A stretch of 60,192 bases of DNA from Gloeopeniophorella convolvens (GCA_022496205.1 WTXD01000103.1:1-60192), one strand, 5' to 3'; positions 39,796 to 51,532 are shown, numbered from the stretch's first letter. Notes: a model not told the origin generated them from the letters alone. Numbers and translations are program-made.

Positions 39796-42700
39796 CCCCA
39801 TTCTCACCTCTCTTGGAATGCAGACACTGGCACCTCAGCTCATATGACATTTAACCATCATTGGCTGCGCAATCTAAGGCCCCATCGCATACAAATCAGG
39901 CTGGCAGATGCATCAGTGGTGTACTCTGACGGAATTGGCACTGTGCACTTCAATCCTGTCATTGGGGGACAGGAGATGGCACCAGTGGAGTTCAGCAATG
40001 TCCTTTATGTTCCCTCTCTATGCAGCAATCTATTCTCAGTCCTCTACCTCACTATGCATCGTGGTTTCACTGTCTCAGTCAAGAAGGACACCATGAGCTT
40101 CATCAGGAACAGTCAAACCCTGTTTGAAGCGAAGGTGAATGCATCCAATGCTGCCTATCTTGTTGGTGAAACCATTCCTGTAGAGGAACATGCTGCACTC
40201 TCCTCATCCACCACCACTCTTCCTATGGACTGGGCCCTCTGGCATCATCGCCTCTACCATCACCATCTAGCAGAGGTGAAGAAGCTTGTGTCAGGCAACC
40301 TGGTGACAGGACTCAAACTTGATTCACAAGCTGAGCCTGATCCAGTATGTGAAGCCTGCAAAGCTAACAAGATGCATGCAGATCCCTTTTCATCTTCGTC
40401 CTCCAGAGCGTCCAGACCTCTCCAGCTTGTCCACAGCGATGTCCATGGTTCAGTCAAGGTGTCTATTATCCAAGGATACTCCTACTGGATCACATTCATC
40501 GACAACTTCTCTCGCTTTAAAGCTGTTCATCTCATGAAGCGCAAATCAGACACATTTGCTACTTTTAAACAGTTCAAAGCATGGGCTGAGAGCGTCACTG
40601 GACACAAGCTGGGCACTCTGAGAGATGACAAGGGTGGGGAGTACATGTCTGGGAACTTTGAGGCCTTCTGCATCAAGCATGGCATTCAGAGGCAGCACAC
40701 TGCTAAGAATCGCCCTCAGTAGAATGGAGTGGCTAAGCGAGCTAACAGGACAATGGAGGAAGCTATCATTTCTATGCTGTTCGAGTCTGAGATGTCTTCA
40801 GCCTTCTGGGGAGAAGCTCTTGCATCCTATGTCCATGTCAGCAACATGGTGGGCACTGCTGCGCTCTCAGCCAGCACCCCTCATGAATCCTTCTATGGCA
40901 GCAAACCTGATGTGTCTAGGCTGCGAGTCTGGGGCTGCACTGCTTATGTCTTGATCCAGAGGGACAAGCGTCCTCTTGGAAGCCTTGGAGTGCACATGGA
41001 GAAGTGCATCTTCATTGGCTACCCTCAGGGGTACTGTCACGAACACTAGGGCTTCAAAGAGGTCAAACTGCTCAGAACACTAGAGCAAACCCAGCCCTAC
41101 TAGTAAACACCTTACGCGTCGCCCACAATACGACACGTACCACTCACATTGCAACTACAAGTCGAAATGCATCATGTGACCCTTCACCCCCATTCCTCGC
41201 CCTACTCCCTAATGGCCAATTAACCCTGGAATACCCCCAAGATCCCGGACTAGGGATCTCTCAGAATGGCCATATTACTTGTCCCAAAGTAACCAGAACC
41301 TTGATCAAGGTGAAACACTTCACGCATCCTCTTTGGGACCCTGATCATCAAGAACTCCATGGGGCCTCAAGCCCCACCTTGTGTTGGAATCTGAGAAGCA
41401 TATCAGAAAGGAGAGGTTATGGGGAATCCCCTCTGGAATCCCCATCAGTAATTAGACCAGATTTGTCTGGGGGGTCTCCAGTAGTATATAAGACCCCCAT
41501 GTATCGCCCAGTGGTCCTCAGACTGTCCATCTGTGGCACTCTCTTCTGTACCTAGCACTGCAAATAGCACTATTAGTGTGTTCCCCCTCGTTCCTGCAAT
41601 ACTTGCAGCTCATCTTCTGCTCCCCCTTTTTGACGCTCTCCAAACCCTCTGCTATCCTCTCTGCGCGCACTCCGCGAGTGAGTCCTGACAGGTACAAGGC
41701 TTAGAAGTTCTACACCCTTATACAAGGAAAGTGGTGATTTTCGAGCATGCAGACTTTGATGAGCGCTATTTCATGCTTCAGAGACACTCAGTACCTGTTC
41801 TGCCTGCACCATGCCCTCAGAGTCTGCTTAAGACACCTCCAGTTGACCTTCTAGACCTCTGGGAGGATTCTAGCGATGCACAGCAGCCAGTTCATGAGGG
41901 AGATGTTCCTATATCTTCTGCTCTGCCTCCTGTGCACCATCAATCCACTTCCATTCCACCAGCTCCTCTAATCCGCCCTCAAACACCTCCTTCCCATCAT
42001 CTTTCACTTCCTCCCACAACTCCACCTCCTGCATCATCTTCCTCTCACATAGAGCAACTCAGCCCTTCACAATCCCTTCATTTCCCTCATCCTAGGCGTC
42101 AGCCTTCTCCCCCTCCTGCTCCTGCTCGCCCCCAGCGCGCCAGATGTCCCAGAGAAGAATGGTTGGCTGATCAGTACAAGGTCCCTGAGTGCTACAAAAT
42201 CAGGGAACCAACTCCAGCCATTCCTTCATCTGAGGATGAGAACAGTGGCTCAGACAACCCCATTGACTTCCTGAATGCAGGTGTGGCCTCTGTCATTGAA
42301 CCCACTTCCTACAAGCAGTCTCAGCAGCGCTCTGATGCGCAATTGTGGCACAATGCTTGTAAAGAGGAGATGGAGGCCCACAGGCAGAATGGAACTTGGG
42401 ACATTGTCAAGCTACCTCCTGGAAAGAGAGCAATTGGTTCTAGATGGTTCATGAAGGTGAAGCACAATGCAGATGGTTCACTTGATAGGTACAAGGCCAG
42501 ACTGGTTGCAAAGGGATATTCCCAGCGCCCTGGCTTTGACTACAAGGAAACCTTTGCTCCCACTGTGCGCTATTCCACTATCAGGATCATTCTGGCCATT
42601 GCTGCTCTGGAGGACATGGAACTGCGCTCTGTGGACATTTCTCATGCTTACCTCAATGGCAAGCTAGAGGAAGAGATCTACATGCAGCAGCCAGAGGGAT

Positions 42701-43136
42701 TTGAGGTGGACGGACCAGATGCTATCTGCAAGCTGAAAAGGTCATTATTTGGCTTGAAGCAAGCAGGGAGAGTCTGGAACCAGAAACTGAACTCTGTGCT
42801 GATTTCCATGGGCTTTGAGCGTGTCCAGACTGAGCATGGCCTCTATGTCTATCTGAGAGATGGCATCAGAGTGTTCATGCCTGTCTTTGTGGATGATATC
42901 ACTCTGGCTGACAAGCAGGGTGTTAAACTCAACTCCATTGTCTAGGAGCTCTCCCACCACTTCAAATTGTGCAATCTTGATCCCACCACTCAGCTTCTAG
43001 GCATGGAGATCAAAAGGGATCATCCCAATCGTCACCTCTTTCTTTCCCAGAGTCAATACATTGCCAATCTTATTGTGGAGCATGGTTTACAGGATTGCAA
43101 GCCTGTATCCACTCCATTAGACCCTGTGTTGCTGGG
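39796..43136 (+). pseudogene. pol: Copia pol: protease, integrase, RT; RNase H missing
   Basis: In order: protease (NADTGTSAHM near 39822), GAG-pre-integrase (WALWHHRLYHHH), integrase (SDVHGS, DDKGGEYMS, then a TAG at 40720-40722 where PQQNG is expected), a solo G2 LTR at 41035-41690, a nonsense codon and one-base frameshift near 41700-41720, a Pro/Ser-rich linker, and reverse transcriptase (VDISHAYLNGKLEEEIY, FVDDITLADK). A TAG at 42943 breaks RT. The frame reaches STPLDPV and is cut by the right LTR at 43137, so RNase H is absent. Confidence 0.8.
41035..41690 (+). repeat. Solo LTR of family G2 (656 bp), TSD GGTAC
   Basis: Plus orientation: TGTCACGAACAC start and GAGTCCTGACA end, with GGTAC on both sides (41030-41034, 41691-41695). 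It is the most diverged of the five copies, yet its LTR frame is still open for about 180 codons. It splits the copia integrase at GYPQGY. Confidence 0.95.
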
Positions 43137-43526
43137 GCTAGGGGCGCTGAAAGGCATCCTAGGGGTGTCAGGGACACACTCTGGAAGGCCCTGGAGTGTT
43201 CTGTGCTCTAGGCAGCTCTGGAGCATTCCAGAACACTCACCCTTGCTTCTTTTCTATTAGCCCTGCATCCATGACCCTGCAGGGTCTTTGCTTATTCCAT
43301 CCCTTTGTACTTCGCTTGTTCTACCCCTTTTGGACTTGTGCTTGTTCTATTCCCTTTGTACTTCGCTTGTCCCATTCCCTTTATACTTCGCTTATACTGC
43401 GACCCTGCACTTCCCTGATGTATATAAGACCTGCAGAGGGGGGCATTTCGCCTCAGACTCATTCCCCTCCTCTGCAGTCCCCTTGGTCTTTGTGACTCAA
43501 GGGCCCTTCATAGTCTGCTCCCAACA
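43137..43526 (+). repeat. Right inverted LTR (390 bp) of the copia composite
   Basis: TGTTGCTGGGGC start and CTCCCAACA end, with TGTATATAAG near 43420. Followed directly by TCAC and the Z5 frame. Confidence 0.85.
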
Positions 43527-43705
43527 TCACCCCCAACTGGATCGTTGAACTGCAAGAGTGAGAAACCAAATAAACTGCCTGTACCACTGGGAGAAACCTC
43601 TGCACCAATGTTGAAGCCAGCTGGTGGAATGGGGGCAGAAGGCAAGTCGTCCTCCAGCCAGAGAGGTAGGCCAAGGGTAGAGCTGATGGCAATGAGTGCC
43701 CTGAG

Positions 43706-44349
43706 TGTCAGGACTCACTCGCGGTGTGCGTGCAGAGAGGATAGCAGAGGGGTTTGGAGAGCGTCACAAGGGGGAAGACAGAAGATGAGCTGCGATATGC
43801 AGGAACGGAGTGGGAACACACTAACAGTGCTATTGCAGTGCTAGGTACAGATGAGAGTGCCACAGATGGACAGTCTGAGGACCACTGGGCGATACATGGG
43901 GGTCTTATATACTACTGGAGACCCCCCAGACAAATCTGGTCTAATTACTGATGGGGATTCCAGAGGGGATTCCCTATAGCCTCTCCTCTCTGATACGCTT
44001 CTTAGATTCCATCGCAGAGTGGGGCTTGAGGCCCCATGGAGTTCTTGATGATCAGAGTCCCAAAGAGGACGTATGAAGTGTTTCACCTTGGTTACTTTGG
44101 GACGAGTAATATGGCCATTCTGAGAGATCCCTAGTCCGGGATCTTGGGGGTATTCCAGGGTTAATTGGCCATTAGGGAGTAGGGCGAGGAATGGGGGTGA
44201 AGGGTCACGTGATGCATTTCGACTTGTAGTCGCAATGTGAGTGGTATGCGTCGCATTGTGAGCGACGTGTAGGGTGTTTACTGGTAGGGCTGGGTTCGCT
44301 CTAGTGTTCTGAGCAGTTCGACCTCCTTGAGGCCCTAGTGTTCGTGACA
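43706..44349 (-). repeat. Solo LTR of family G2, subtype A (644 bp), TSD CTGAG
   Basis: CTGAG on both sides (43701-43705, 44350-44354). Nearly identical to the 3' LTR of the G2 element at 15484-16127. It splits Z5. Confidence 0.95.
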
Positions 44350-44689
44350 CTGAGCACATCTTGAAGCTTCTCATTGAGATCCTCATTGCCTAGAGTGTTT
44401 TAGCATGCTAGAATGTAGAATCAAATATATATTCACTTACTGACATGCTCAGCAAGCTTGAGGGTTCGACTCCACTGCTCTGGTCTCTGCAGATAGTACA
44501 GAGCTCAAGAAGCAGGGGGCCAGCACCTTGCCTTGTTCTTGTTGCATGCACTGCAGCTAATGGCATTACTGCCAGTGCCTTGAGACCTGTGATAGGTGCG
44601 CTTAACACATATGGACCAAGACCTGCTATATCACTTGTGGAACGGCCTGACCGCAGAATCTCCATATGACTCATGGACAGCCAACGTCG

Positions 44690-45830
44690 GCTGACTGGAC
44701 CGTTTTCACCTATCGGTTATAGCGTCGGCCGACCGTGTACCAAAACGGACCGTGCAAGCGTTGCTTTGAATGAAGGGACAATTGGAAAAACATAAACTGA
44801 AGTATCTAAGAACTGTTCAGAGAATGTTTGAGTAGTATCCAAGGAGTATCCAAGTATTCATTGAGTGATAAACACATAAGTACTTCAGTAGAGTGAGTAG
44901 ATACATCAGATGATTCCAAGGACCCACTATACACATAACTCAGGTGGTGAGTGGTAACTCAAGATGAATGAGTGTTACCATGTTACATTATAGACTATGT
45001 AGTGTACTCTGAGTGCATACAAGGCAGAAACACGGACCATGCGAGTGCTATTGAACGGACCGTGCAAAGTCCCTATAAACAAATCATATAAAATCTGTAT
45101 ATATAGTTCAGTTACTCTACATGTGCACGGTCCATGCATGGAACGGTCCGTGCACAAAACGGTCCGTGCATAGAACGGTCCATGTACAGAACAGTCCGTG
45201 TTTAGAATGATCACTGAACAGATTAGATCATGTTAGAGAATAGACTATGCACAGATCAGACTGTGCAGGCAGTATAGGTAATATCTGTGTGAGCTACTCA
45301 TCCATAACCTGTTGTGCTAGGTATACAGAGTAGACAGGACTGCATCAATCAAGCTGTTATAATGGCTATACTTAGATGGCTTTGATTATCCAGGTCTCAA
45401 GCATCATAAGACATATCTTTATCTACAAGTAAGATATGCTCTCAAACTGAGAATACACTCTGCAAAGTCCTTCAATATGAGAAGGAGCCAGAGATAAAGC
45501 ATGTCCATTGGGGAGTATAATATACACTACAAGAATATTAGACTAGTTGTGAAGACCAATATACAATGGAGTATAGTAAGTGTATTAGATGCACAGGACT
45601 AAATATATCAAGTGACTGCAAGGTTGTCCACCACACACATAATGCAAGCACTATAGAATAGATCGTGAAGGGATAACAATCAGACTATGTATAATCAGAA
45701 CTGATTGGATTAGATTATGTGAGTTGAATGAATTAAATTGATCATATGACATGGACTGTGTGAAACGGACCGTGCGACAGGGACCTTGCAAACCGGACCG
45801 TGTGAACAGCACATGACAAGTCTAGGCCTT
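44690..45830. repeat. Divergent intergenic region with clustered CGG-N-CCG motifs, type B
   Basis: Between minus-strand Z5 and plus-strand Z3. Copies of (G)CACGG(A/T)CCGTG(C) or near-matches lie around 44705, 44730, 44745, 45032, 45055, 45763 and 45794. A tight cluster of five sits at 45125-45200. No ORF is supported here. The position suits a shared promoter region. Confidence 0.7.
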
Positions 45831-45926
45831 CTCTTCAATTGTTGGGGCCAGAAAACATATTGGGGTATCAGAGCGCCCTACCACTCTCTATCACTTCATC
45901 CACATCATCATCACACACAATACCAT

Positions 45927-47029
45927 GCCAACCCTAGCTAAACTCTCCACATTCTCTGCTCTCCCTTAAGGACAGCAGACAATCCTTAGAATCGCTGCCA
46001 GGATCAATGAGGTCCTCAGAAGATGTCATCAGCAAGGTGTAGAGCCAAGCCCAGCAGTCTTGTGGCATATTGAGGATGCACTGGTAAGTTGTCATTTTCA
46101 TACCTTGATCAATCATGTTCTTATTAGTGATTCATGATAGGATACTGCCTTAGAGCTGGGGATGGATAATCCCATCCTCTGGCCACACCCTGTCATCACT
46201 GAGGTGGCCACAGTCATCTATGGCAATAGTACACCAAGGCTAGGTGATATGAACCTTCGAAGGATTGCTATAGACTGTGTGGCCAATGAGTGTAAGGGTG
46301 TGTCAGCCACCACTGAGCTCGAGAGATTTCTGGATGCTGGGAACACAAGGCCAGACAGTCCCAAGTGGTGGAGGCCTGACTTTGAGTCTGGTGACATTGA
46401 GCAAGATCAAGAGATGCAGAGGTGAGTTTGTACCTTTACGACTGAGAGAGGATAATAGACTGAGTAGGTGTCATAGTCCAGATATTTCAGTGTCTTCCAT
46501 GGATTATATCCTAAACCAAACTGATTCTGAGGATGGGGAGATTGAGGAGATCCCCATGGAAAATATGACACAGTGAGTGATCTCTATGTGTTCTATTTAC
46601 ATATTGAACGGTCCGTGTTGCAGAGAAGATATGGGCAATGCAATCTTAATGATAGGCACTGTGAGATTCAAGATCAAGTGCAATCAGATGGAGCCTATGA
46701 ATGCACACACTGTGCAGAGCATGGGATCAGGTGCTGGCCACCTGCTGGGTGGGCCCTACCACTTCTGTATGCCATGAGAGATCGTCAAATGAGCTCCAGA
46801 GGTTGTGATATTGTCAGTGAGTGAATTGTACTATTTATTATGGTTGAACAAGGCTAACAAAGCAATATATCACACAAGGACATAACAAAGCAGATTGAGG
46901 GACTGATATATCATTTGGGGGTGGCAGTAAGTGAAGGATTAGAGTTATTGGGTGTAGAAATAGGCTGTGTGAGCACGGGCCGTGTATGCACCCTTTTACT
47001 CTGCATTCCATATATTTTACTTCTGTAGA
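45927..47029 (+). pseudogene. Z3: Zn(II)2Cys6-like zinc-cluster protein, degenerate
   Basis: ATG 45927 (MPTLAKLSTFSALP, then a TAA) leads to a helix (QTILRIAARINEVLRR). After an intron come NPILWPHPVITEV and PKWWRP, matching WPHPLIS and WWLP of Z2, and an acidic linker (QTDSEDGEIEEIP). The cluster exon starts at 46624 with YGQCNLNDRHC, 13 residues, then CTHCAEHGIRCWPP. The first Cys of CX2C is Tyr (TGT to TAT), so zinc binding is probably lost. A C-terminal helix (TKQIEGLIYHLGV) follows and the frame ends about 47029. The intron before 46624 carries AACGGTCCGTG. Confidence 0.65.
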
Positions 47030-47414
47030 GCACGAATACTGTTAGATAGAAAGTGTAGGAGAACTCTGCACGGGCCGTGTCAAGAACGGGCCATTCAAGC
47101 ACCCAGATTGCATCTACATTGAATCTTTAGATACACATTAGCATGTGGAGCTGCCTAATCTGTAAAATCAATGGAGGATCTGATCTGATCTCGATCAAAT
47201 CAAATTTATTCCAAATTGAGTCAATGACATCACTGAGTGCTAGATATGGATCGTCTGGCCGGGCCGTTCTAGACACGGACTGTTCCAGACACAGACCGTG
47301 CATGCACCCCGCACAGGCCATGTTTGGGGCTCAATCAGCGTCACAAGTTATCCAAAGTGTCCCAAATCCCCCTCACACTTTCCACACACTATATCACTCA
47401 TCCCCATCACTTCA

Positions 47415-48760
47415 ATGTCTGACCTTCGTCTAGAGTACCTCAAATACACTGATGAGCAGCAGGATATGCTGCTGGTGGCCTGTAGGATCATTGAGGCTGT
47501 CAGGGCAAGGGATCAGGGCAATGCAATCCCTGACAAGGACTTTAAAAGGCATCTGAAGCGAGAGGTGGTGAGTTTTCAGTATCATTATTTCATTCAAAGT
47601 CTCTAACAGTCAAAGTATGTAGGACACTGCTATCAAGATGCAAAAGAGATCTTTGGAGCACCTCTCTGTCACTCGGCCATCAAGCTTGCTTCCAGCCTGT
47701 GGGAAGGTGAGACTATGACCCCCTGGATGAGCTCACCATGGAGAGCATCACTAAAGCCTGTCAGAAGTCCAAGAGGGAGGGTGTCTTGTCTAGCACTGAC
47801 CTGGAGGAGGTGATGATTGAGGATGGGGAGTTGGATAGGTGGTGGCTACCACCAGCAGCTGAGGAGATGGAGGTGGATGAACTAGGTGCGCCTCAGTATC
47901 CTTATCTTGTTTATACATCTCTGACACATTCTCTGGGCTTGTAGAACCCCCTGCAAAGCGCAGACCGACCCGTGCGCTGCTAAAACGGGCCGTTCTTCAG
48001 GTCAACACTGAGGGAGCGACTCAGGGTGCTGCTGAGCAGGAGGAGGGTGAGTATAGTTAAGGTCCACCTAGAAATGTATTAATTAACTTGATATTCACCC
48101 ACAGAAGCTCCCCAATGCCTCAGGACACCTACATCACAGAGGAGGGCACTGTGAATATGATCAAAAAGGACTACAAGAAGGTAAGTCAATTCTACTGCTC
48201 ATATTTGATGATCTGATGCGATGTGCACGGTCCGTGCAATAGGATCGGTGCGGTCCGTGCAACTATGCGAAGCTGGAGTGCACAATGCAGCCAGATGCCT
48301 TTGAGACCCGAAATTACGAGTGTATCAGGTGTGAGAGGCTGGGGATTCGCTGCTGGCCCCCTGCAAGATGGGCTCTGCCTCTGCTGTTCAGGCCAGAGAC
48401 ACATCTTAGGTCTAACAAGAGCACTACCAACTTTGTCAGTGAGTACAATCATTCTACACTCGTTGTGACAGTTATAATGTATAATATATCATAGCTGCAC
48501 GCGATTTGCAAAAGCAGATCAAAAAGCTAACTGAAGTGCTCAAGGATAGCACTGCAGGCAGGCCAGATCGGCCCATTCCATCTCCCTCTGTGTCCCTTCA
48601 TCCCATTCACTCTGCAGTTCCCTCCCCCATCCTGTTCTCTAGCCACAACCTTGCAGAGGGTGTGGCTGGACCATCTCGTCTCCCAGCAGGCAGCAGTACA
48701 GTCCGTTCCACAGGCGCCCAAGTCAAGCGTGTTTCCAGCACCAGTCATGGCAGGAAGTGA
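47415..48760 (+). pseudogene. Z4: Zn(II)2Cys6-like zinc-cluster protein with coiled coil
   Basis: Exon 1 (ATG 47415) encodes a helix (QQDMLLVACRIIEAVRARDQG). The second part has ITKACQKSKREGVLSS and DRWWLP. The cluster exon (from 48243) reads CGPCNYAKLEC, 13 residues, CIRCERLGIRCWPP, a complete CX2CX6C-13-CX2CX6C. After an intron with donor GTGAGT near 48438 comes a heptad helix (DLQKQIKKLTEVLKD), the usual dimerisation element behind a fungal binuclear cluster, then a Pro/Ser-rich tail ending at 48760. A one-base shift near 47708 seems to break the middle exon. Of the copies here it has the best-preserved DNA-binding part. It is convergent with the KDZ transposase gene, 330 bp away. Confidence 0.7.
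48225..48260 (+). promoter_or_regulatory. Paired CGG-N-CCG sites at the intron/exon border of the Z4 cluster exon
   Basis: GCACGGTCCGTGC at 48225-48237 sits five bases before the splice acceptor. TGCGGTCCGTGC at 48249-48260 lies in the exon and is itself the codons for Cys-Gly-Pro-Cys of the zinc cluster. Confidence 0.6.
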
Positions 48761-49093
48761 GTGGGGGCCTGTTTAAATCTGTTGTACAATGTATCTTGTG
48801 TGCATGAATGGAATATCGATGTATTTCACTTGTTTGAATTGAATGTGTGATAAGAGTAGGTATTTATATGATTGAATGTGCACAAACACAGACCGTTCAT
48901 TGAGAAGCACACAAGGCAAGGTGTATACATCAATACACACTTTATTATCTTCTTGAGTGTCTGAATAAGATTCGAATGAGTCGTCGCACGGACCATGCAA
49001 TACGGACCGTGTTAAAGGCAAAGTAGCTCATTGTGCTATTCACTATCCACAGAAAACAATACACATGATATACTATAACTAAACACTTCTATG

Positions 49094-49603
49094 CTATGTC
49101 CCAGGCATGTAGATGGCTGGTACAGACATGTAAGTGAATGTAGACTTGTCCACCAGTGGTTCAGACTCCCTAATAAACTTCAATGCCTCATCAGCACTCT
49201 GGGCAAGCTGAATCCACATGTGCCTCTGCTTTGCAGCATAGGCATAGTGTTCTGGACTCATCAATTGCACGGTCCGATCTATGCGCTCCATCCGGAAGTC
49301 TGCTCAATTTCTAAAGTAGGCTGGCACCCAATGAGCTTCATTTTTGATGGTGCACTCCTCCTCCATCCACCGCTCAAGCTGAGCCTTGGCTCTGAGCCAG
49401 TGAACCCGTTGTACTAAACATATACATACTATTAGTAGAGTCACAGAGTTAACAGAATCAACAGAACCACTCACATTCAGCAAACCAATGAGGTCCATTA
49501 TTCTCCTGGATCCCAAATGTCCAGATCCAGGGGAGTTGTTCATTCCGTTGTCCTCGTTCATTTGAGCCTAGAACAAGGGTTTGCACCTTCATATCTGCCT
49601 TGG
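49094..49603 (-). pseudogene. KDZ transposase, C-terminal part (downstream of the G1 insertion)
   Basis: Continues the frame of 57216-60192 after removal of the G1 element (TSD CTTGG): KADMKVQTLVLGSNERG, LPWIWTFG, an intron at about 49415-49475, then QRVHWLRAKAQLERWMEEE and HWVPAYFRN. A TGA near 49302 breaks the frame before ADFRMERIDR and the end at 49094. This arrangement, with VHWLRA and a charged helical end, is typical of KDZ transposases of Agaricomycetes. Confidence 0.75.
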
Positions 49604-50124
49604 TGTAACATTCGTGCGCGACTCGGGTTCGGGCGTTGAATCGTCGTCGCTGGGCATGGACGGTTTGGGTTCACGTCGGGGCTCCCAGTCGGGACGCGCT
49701 GCGATGAAGGGGTCTGTTGGAGTCAAAGTCGTGGATCCGCGTGGATCCTCGTCAATTGGCTGGGACGTGGTGATGATGGGCAACCAATCGGGTCGCTCGG
49801 ACTGAGGGTAGAGAGGAGAAGGGACTCGGATTCGCGCTGTAGCTACTGTACTGGAGAATACAGGAGGACAAGCTTGTAGTTACAGAGCGAATGAACTAGT
49901 CCTTAAATACTCGACGTGGCACAGCTATATCGTACAGAGGGGTTTGCATAAGACGAAGACAGAGATCCTGGTAGTCGTAAACGAGGCGCGAGGAGTCAGG
50001 AAAAGCGATGCGGCGTAAGGGAACGAGGAGACGAGACGAGCAGCGCAGCGCGGGAACGAGGCGCGTACCGTACGAAAAAGGAAAGAGTAAGAAAAATAGT
50101 AGGGCAGTATGTAGAGCCGTAACA
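49604..50124 (-). repeat. 3' LTR of G1 copy 2 (521 bp)
   Basis: Ends TGTAACATTCG and GCCGTAACA on the plus strand. Compared with the 5' LTR it has an extra 17 bp near 49615-49631 and 10 substitutions, all transitions. Confidence 0.93.
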
Positions 50125-50156
50125 TTACCCCCGCTTTAGGATGAAAGCCCCAGCTT

Positions 50157-51476
50157 TCAGATGTCGAGGTGAGGAGGGGGTCCGTGCGTGACAACGGCCG
50201 TGCTGTCCCTCATCGGATAAGGGTCTTGTCAACGGCGAGGCGTTCCTCACTCGTTGCTGGGTGCCACCGAGTGGTTCGACCTAATCGATCCGGAGCTGGA
50301 GCTGGAGCTCGCATGGGCCCGGGTGCGATTGAGGTGTCGATGTCCGGTGATGGTGTAGATGTTGTCGAGATGGGCGCGTCAGACAAGGGCCGCATTCTCG
50401 AGTCTGACCACTACTGGGTCGACGTCACAGGCGAGGCGATAGCGCCGCTCCTGTAGCGCGTTGACCTCGTTGTCAATCGCTCGGATTTGTCGGTGAAATG
50501 TCTGAAGACGGGAGATATCCCCCACGACACCGGGGTCAGCGAGCTGACAGATGCGACTCATCATGTGGGGTTCGGACGCGACGAGGTCCGTATAGAAGTC
50601 AGCGTGTAAGGAGGTCTGGGGGCCGGGATGGGGTTCCGCGATGCACGGAACGACCACCTCGTACGACGTGGCGGTGGCGAGTGCGAGGTAGTAGGGTTCA
50701 GCGCAATCGATGAGTTTATAATAGCGGGGGCGCACTAGGTCCCCATAGGGTCCGGTGATCGTGAACTCCCTCGCGTGCTCCCCCTCGTTCTTGGTGAACC
50801 CCCTGAGTCGGGGGTCGTGCTGGAACTCCGTGATCGCCTTAGTAAGGTACCGGTTAATTACTGTGTCGTCCGACCGGTCCGCTTCGTCGAGGAGGTATTG
50901 GGTGCGTTCTGGCGGGAGGTTCATCCAATCTTCTACCTCCTTGAGCTGGTCCAGCGCGTACTGGACGATAAGGGCGCGGAGTTCTACTGGGAAGGGGTGG
51001 TCGGGGAGATGGAGTGACATTGCTCCGATGGTGATAGTGGCGGTGCGTTGAATGAGTTTTTCGATTGCGTCGTCCTCGCGGAGCACTTCCTGTTCGGCCG
51101 ACTCTTGGCGTTCGCGCTCTGCGTCTGGGGTAGGGGGAGATGGCGGGACAAGGTGGGCCTCATTGTAGGCCTGGGTTTCTTCTTCGGTCGGAACCGTGGC
51201 CTCGTGAACTTCGGCGGCGTCGTCGAAGGAGGCGATGTAAGCGTGCCAGGTGCTGGGGTCCGTGGCGGGAGGGGGAACGGGGAGTGGGGCCTCGGATGCG
51301 GGTGTTCCTCCCGGAGAGGGGGGAGAGTCGAACGTGGTGGGGGCTTGCATAAGGATCATGGGGTCGATGGTCGTAGATACGACGTAGTCGGGGGACTGGG
51401 GAATGTATGGAGGAGAGGGAGTGCGGGTAGCGGTGGACAGGGCGTCGTAGTCGGTGTTGTTGAATGTGAAGGACAT
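50157..51476 (-). pseudogene. Post-pol ORF3 of G1 copy 2, one nonsense codon
   Basis: Exactly 1,320 bp like the ORF at 5959-7278 and collinear throughout. A TGA at 50379-50381 replaces TGC (Cys) of copy 1, cutting the predicted coiled-coil end. The equal length with no indel between two copies that differ at many sites suggests the frame was under selection until recently. Confidence 0.7.
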
Positions 51477-51532
51477 GGTGGAAAGTGCTCGAGTTGTTGT
51501 AGACCGGGGAGTCTGACGAAAAGATGAGAAAT

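Larger units (their letters stand above)
38614..43526 (+). mobile_element. Copia body between two inverted LTRs, TSD TCAC
   Basis: The left end (38614-39066) is the reverse complement of the right end (43137-43526), each running TGTTG to CAACA. Between them lies a plus-strand Ty1/copia gag-pol truncated at both ends. The bases outside both ends are TCAC, and the Z5 reading frame joins cleanly across them. The inner flanks (GAAAG, CCCTG) do not match each other. The whole therefore looks inserted as one unit, an unusual arrangement since LTRs are normally direct repeats. Confidence 0.65.
38564..44622 (-). pseudogene. Z5: zinc-cluster protein split by a copia composite and a solo LTR
   Basis: On the minus strand the exon beginning near 44622 contains the second half of the cluster, SCSACNKNKARCWPP (44512-44555), i.e. 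CX2CX6C-WPP as in Z2-Z4. The first half is garbled by indels. A TGA follows where the family has Trp (CWPPAS-AL). After an intron at 44400-44450 the helix NEDLNEKLQDVLRALIAI begins. A solo LTR (43706-44349) interrupts it, and the frame continues (STLGLPLWLEDD) to 43527. There the copia composite intervenes, and the same frame resumes at 38613 (ELSRMSTTAQ) and stops at 38564-38566. The continuity defines both insertions. N-terminal exons were not identified. Confidence 0.6.

Noticed and set aside
44408..44674. 88-residue ORF starting MSHMEILRSGRS as the Z5 protein
   Set aside because: The neighbouring frame on the same strand encodes CSACNKNKARCWPP, the zinc-cluster signature, with the family intron at the right place.
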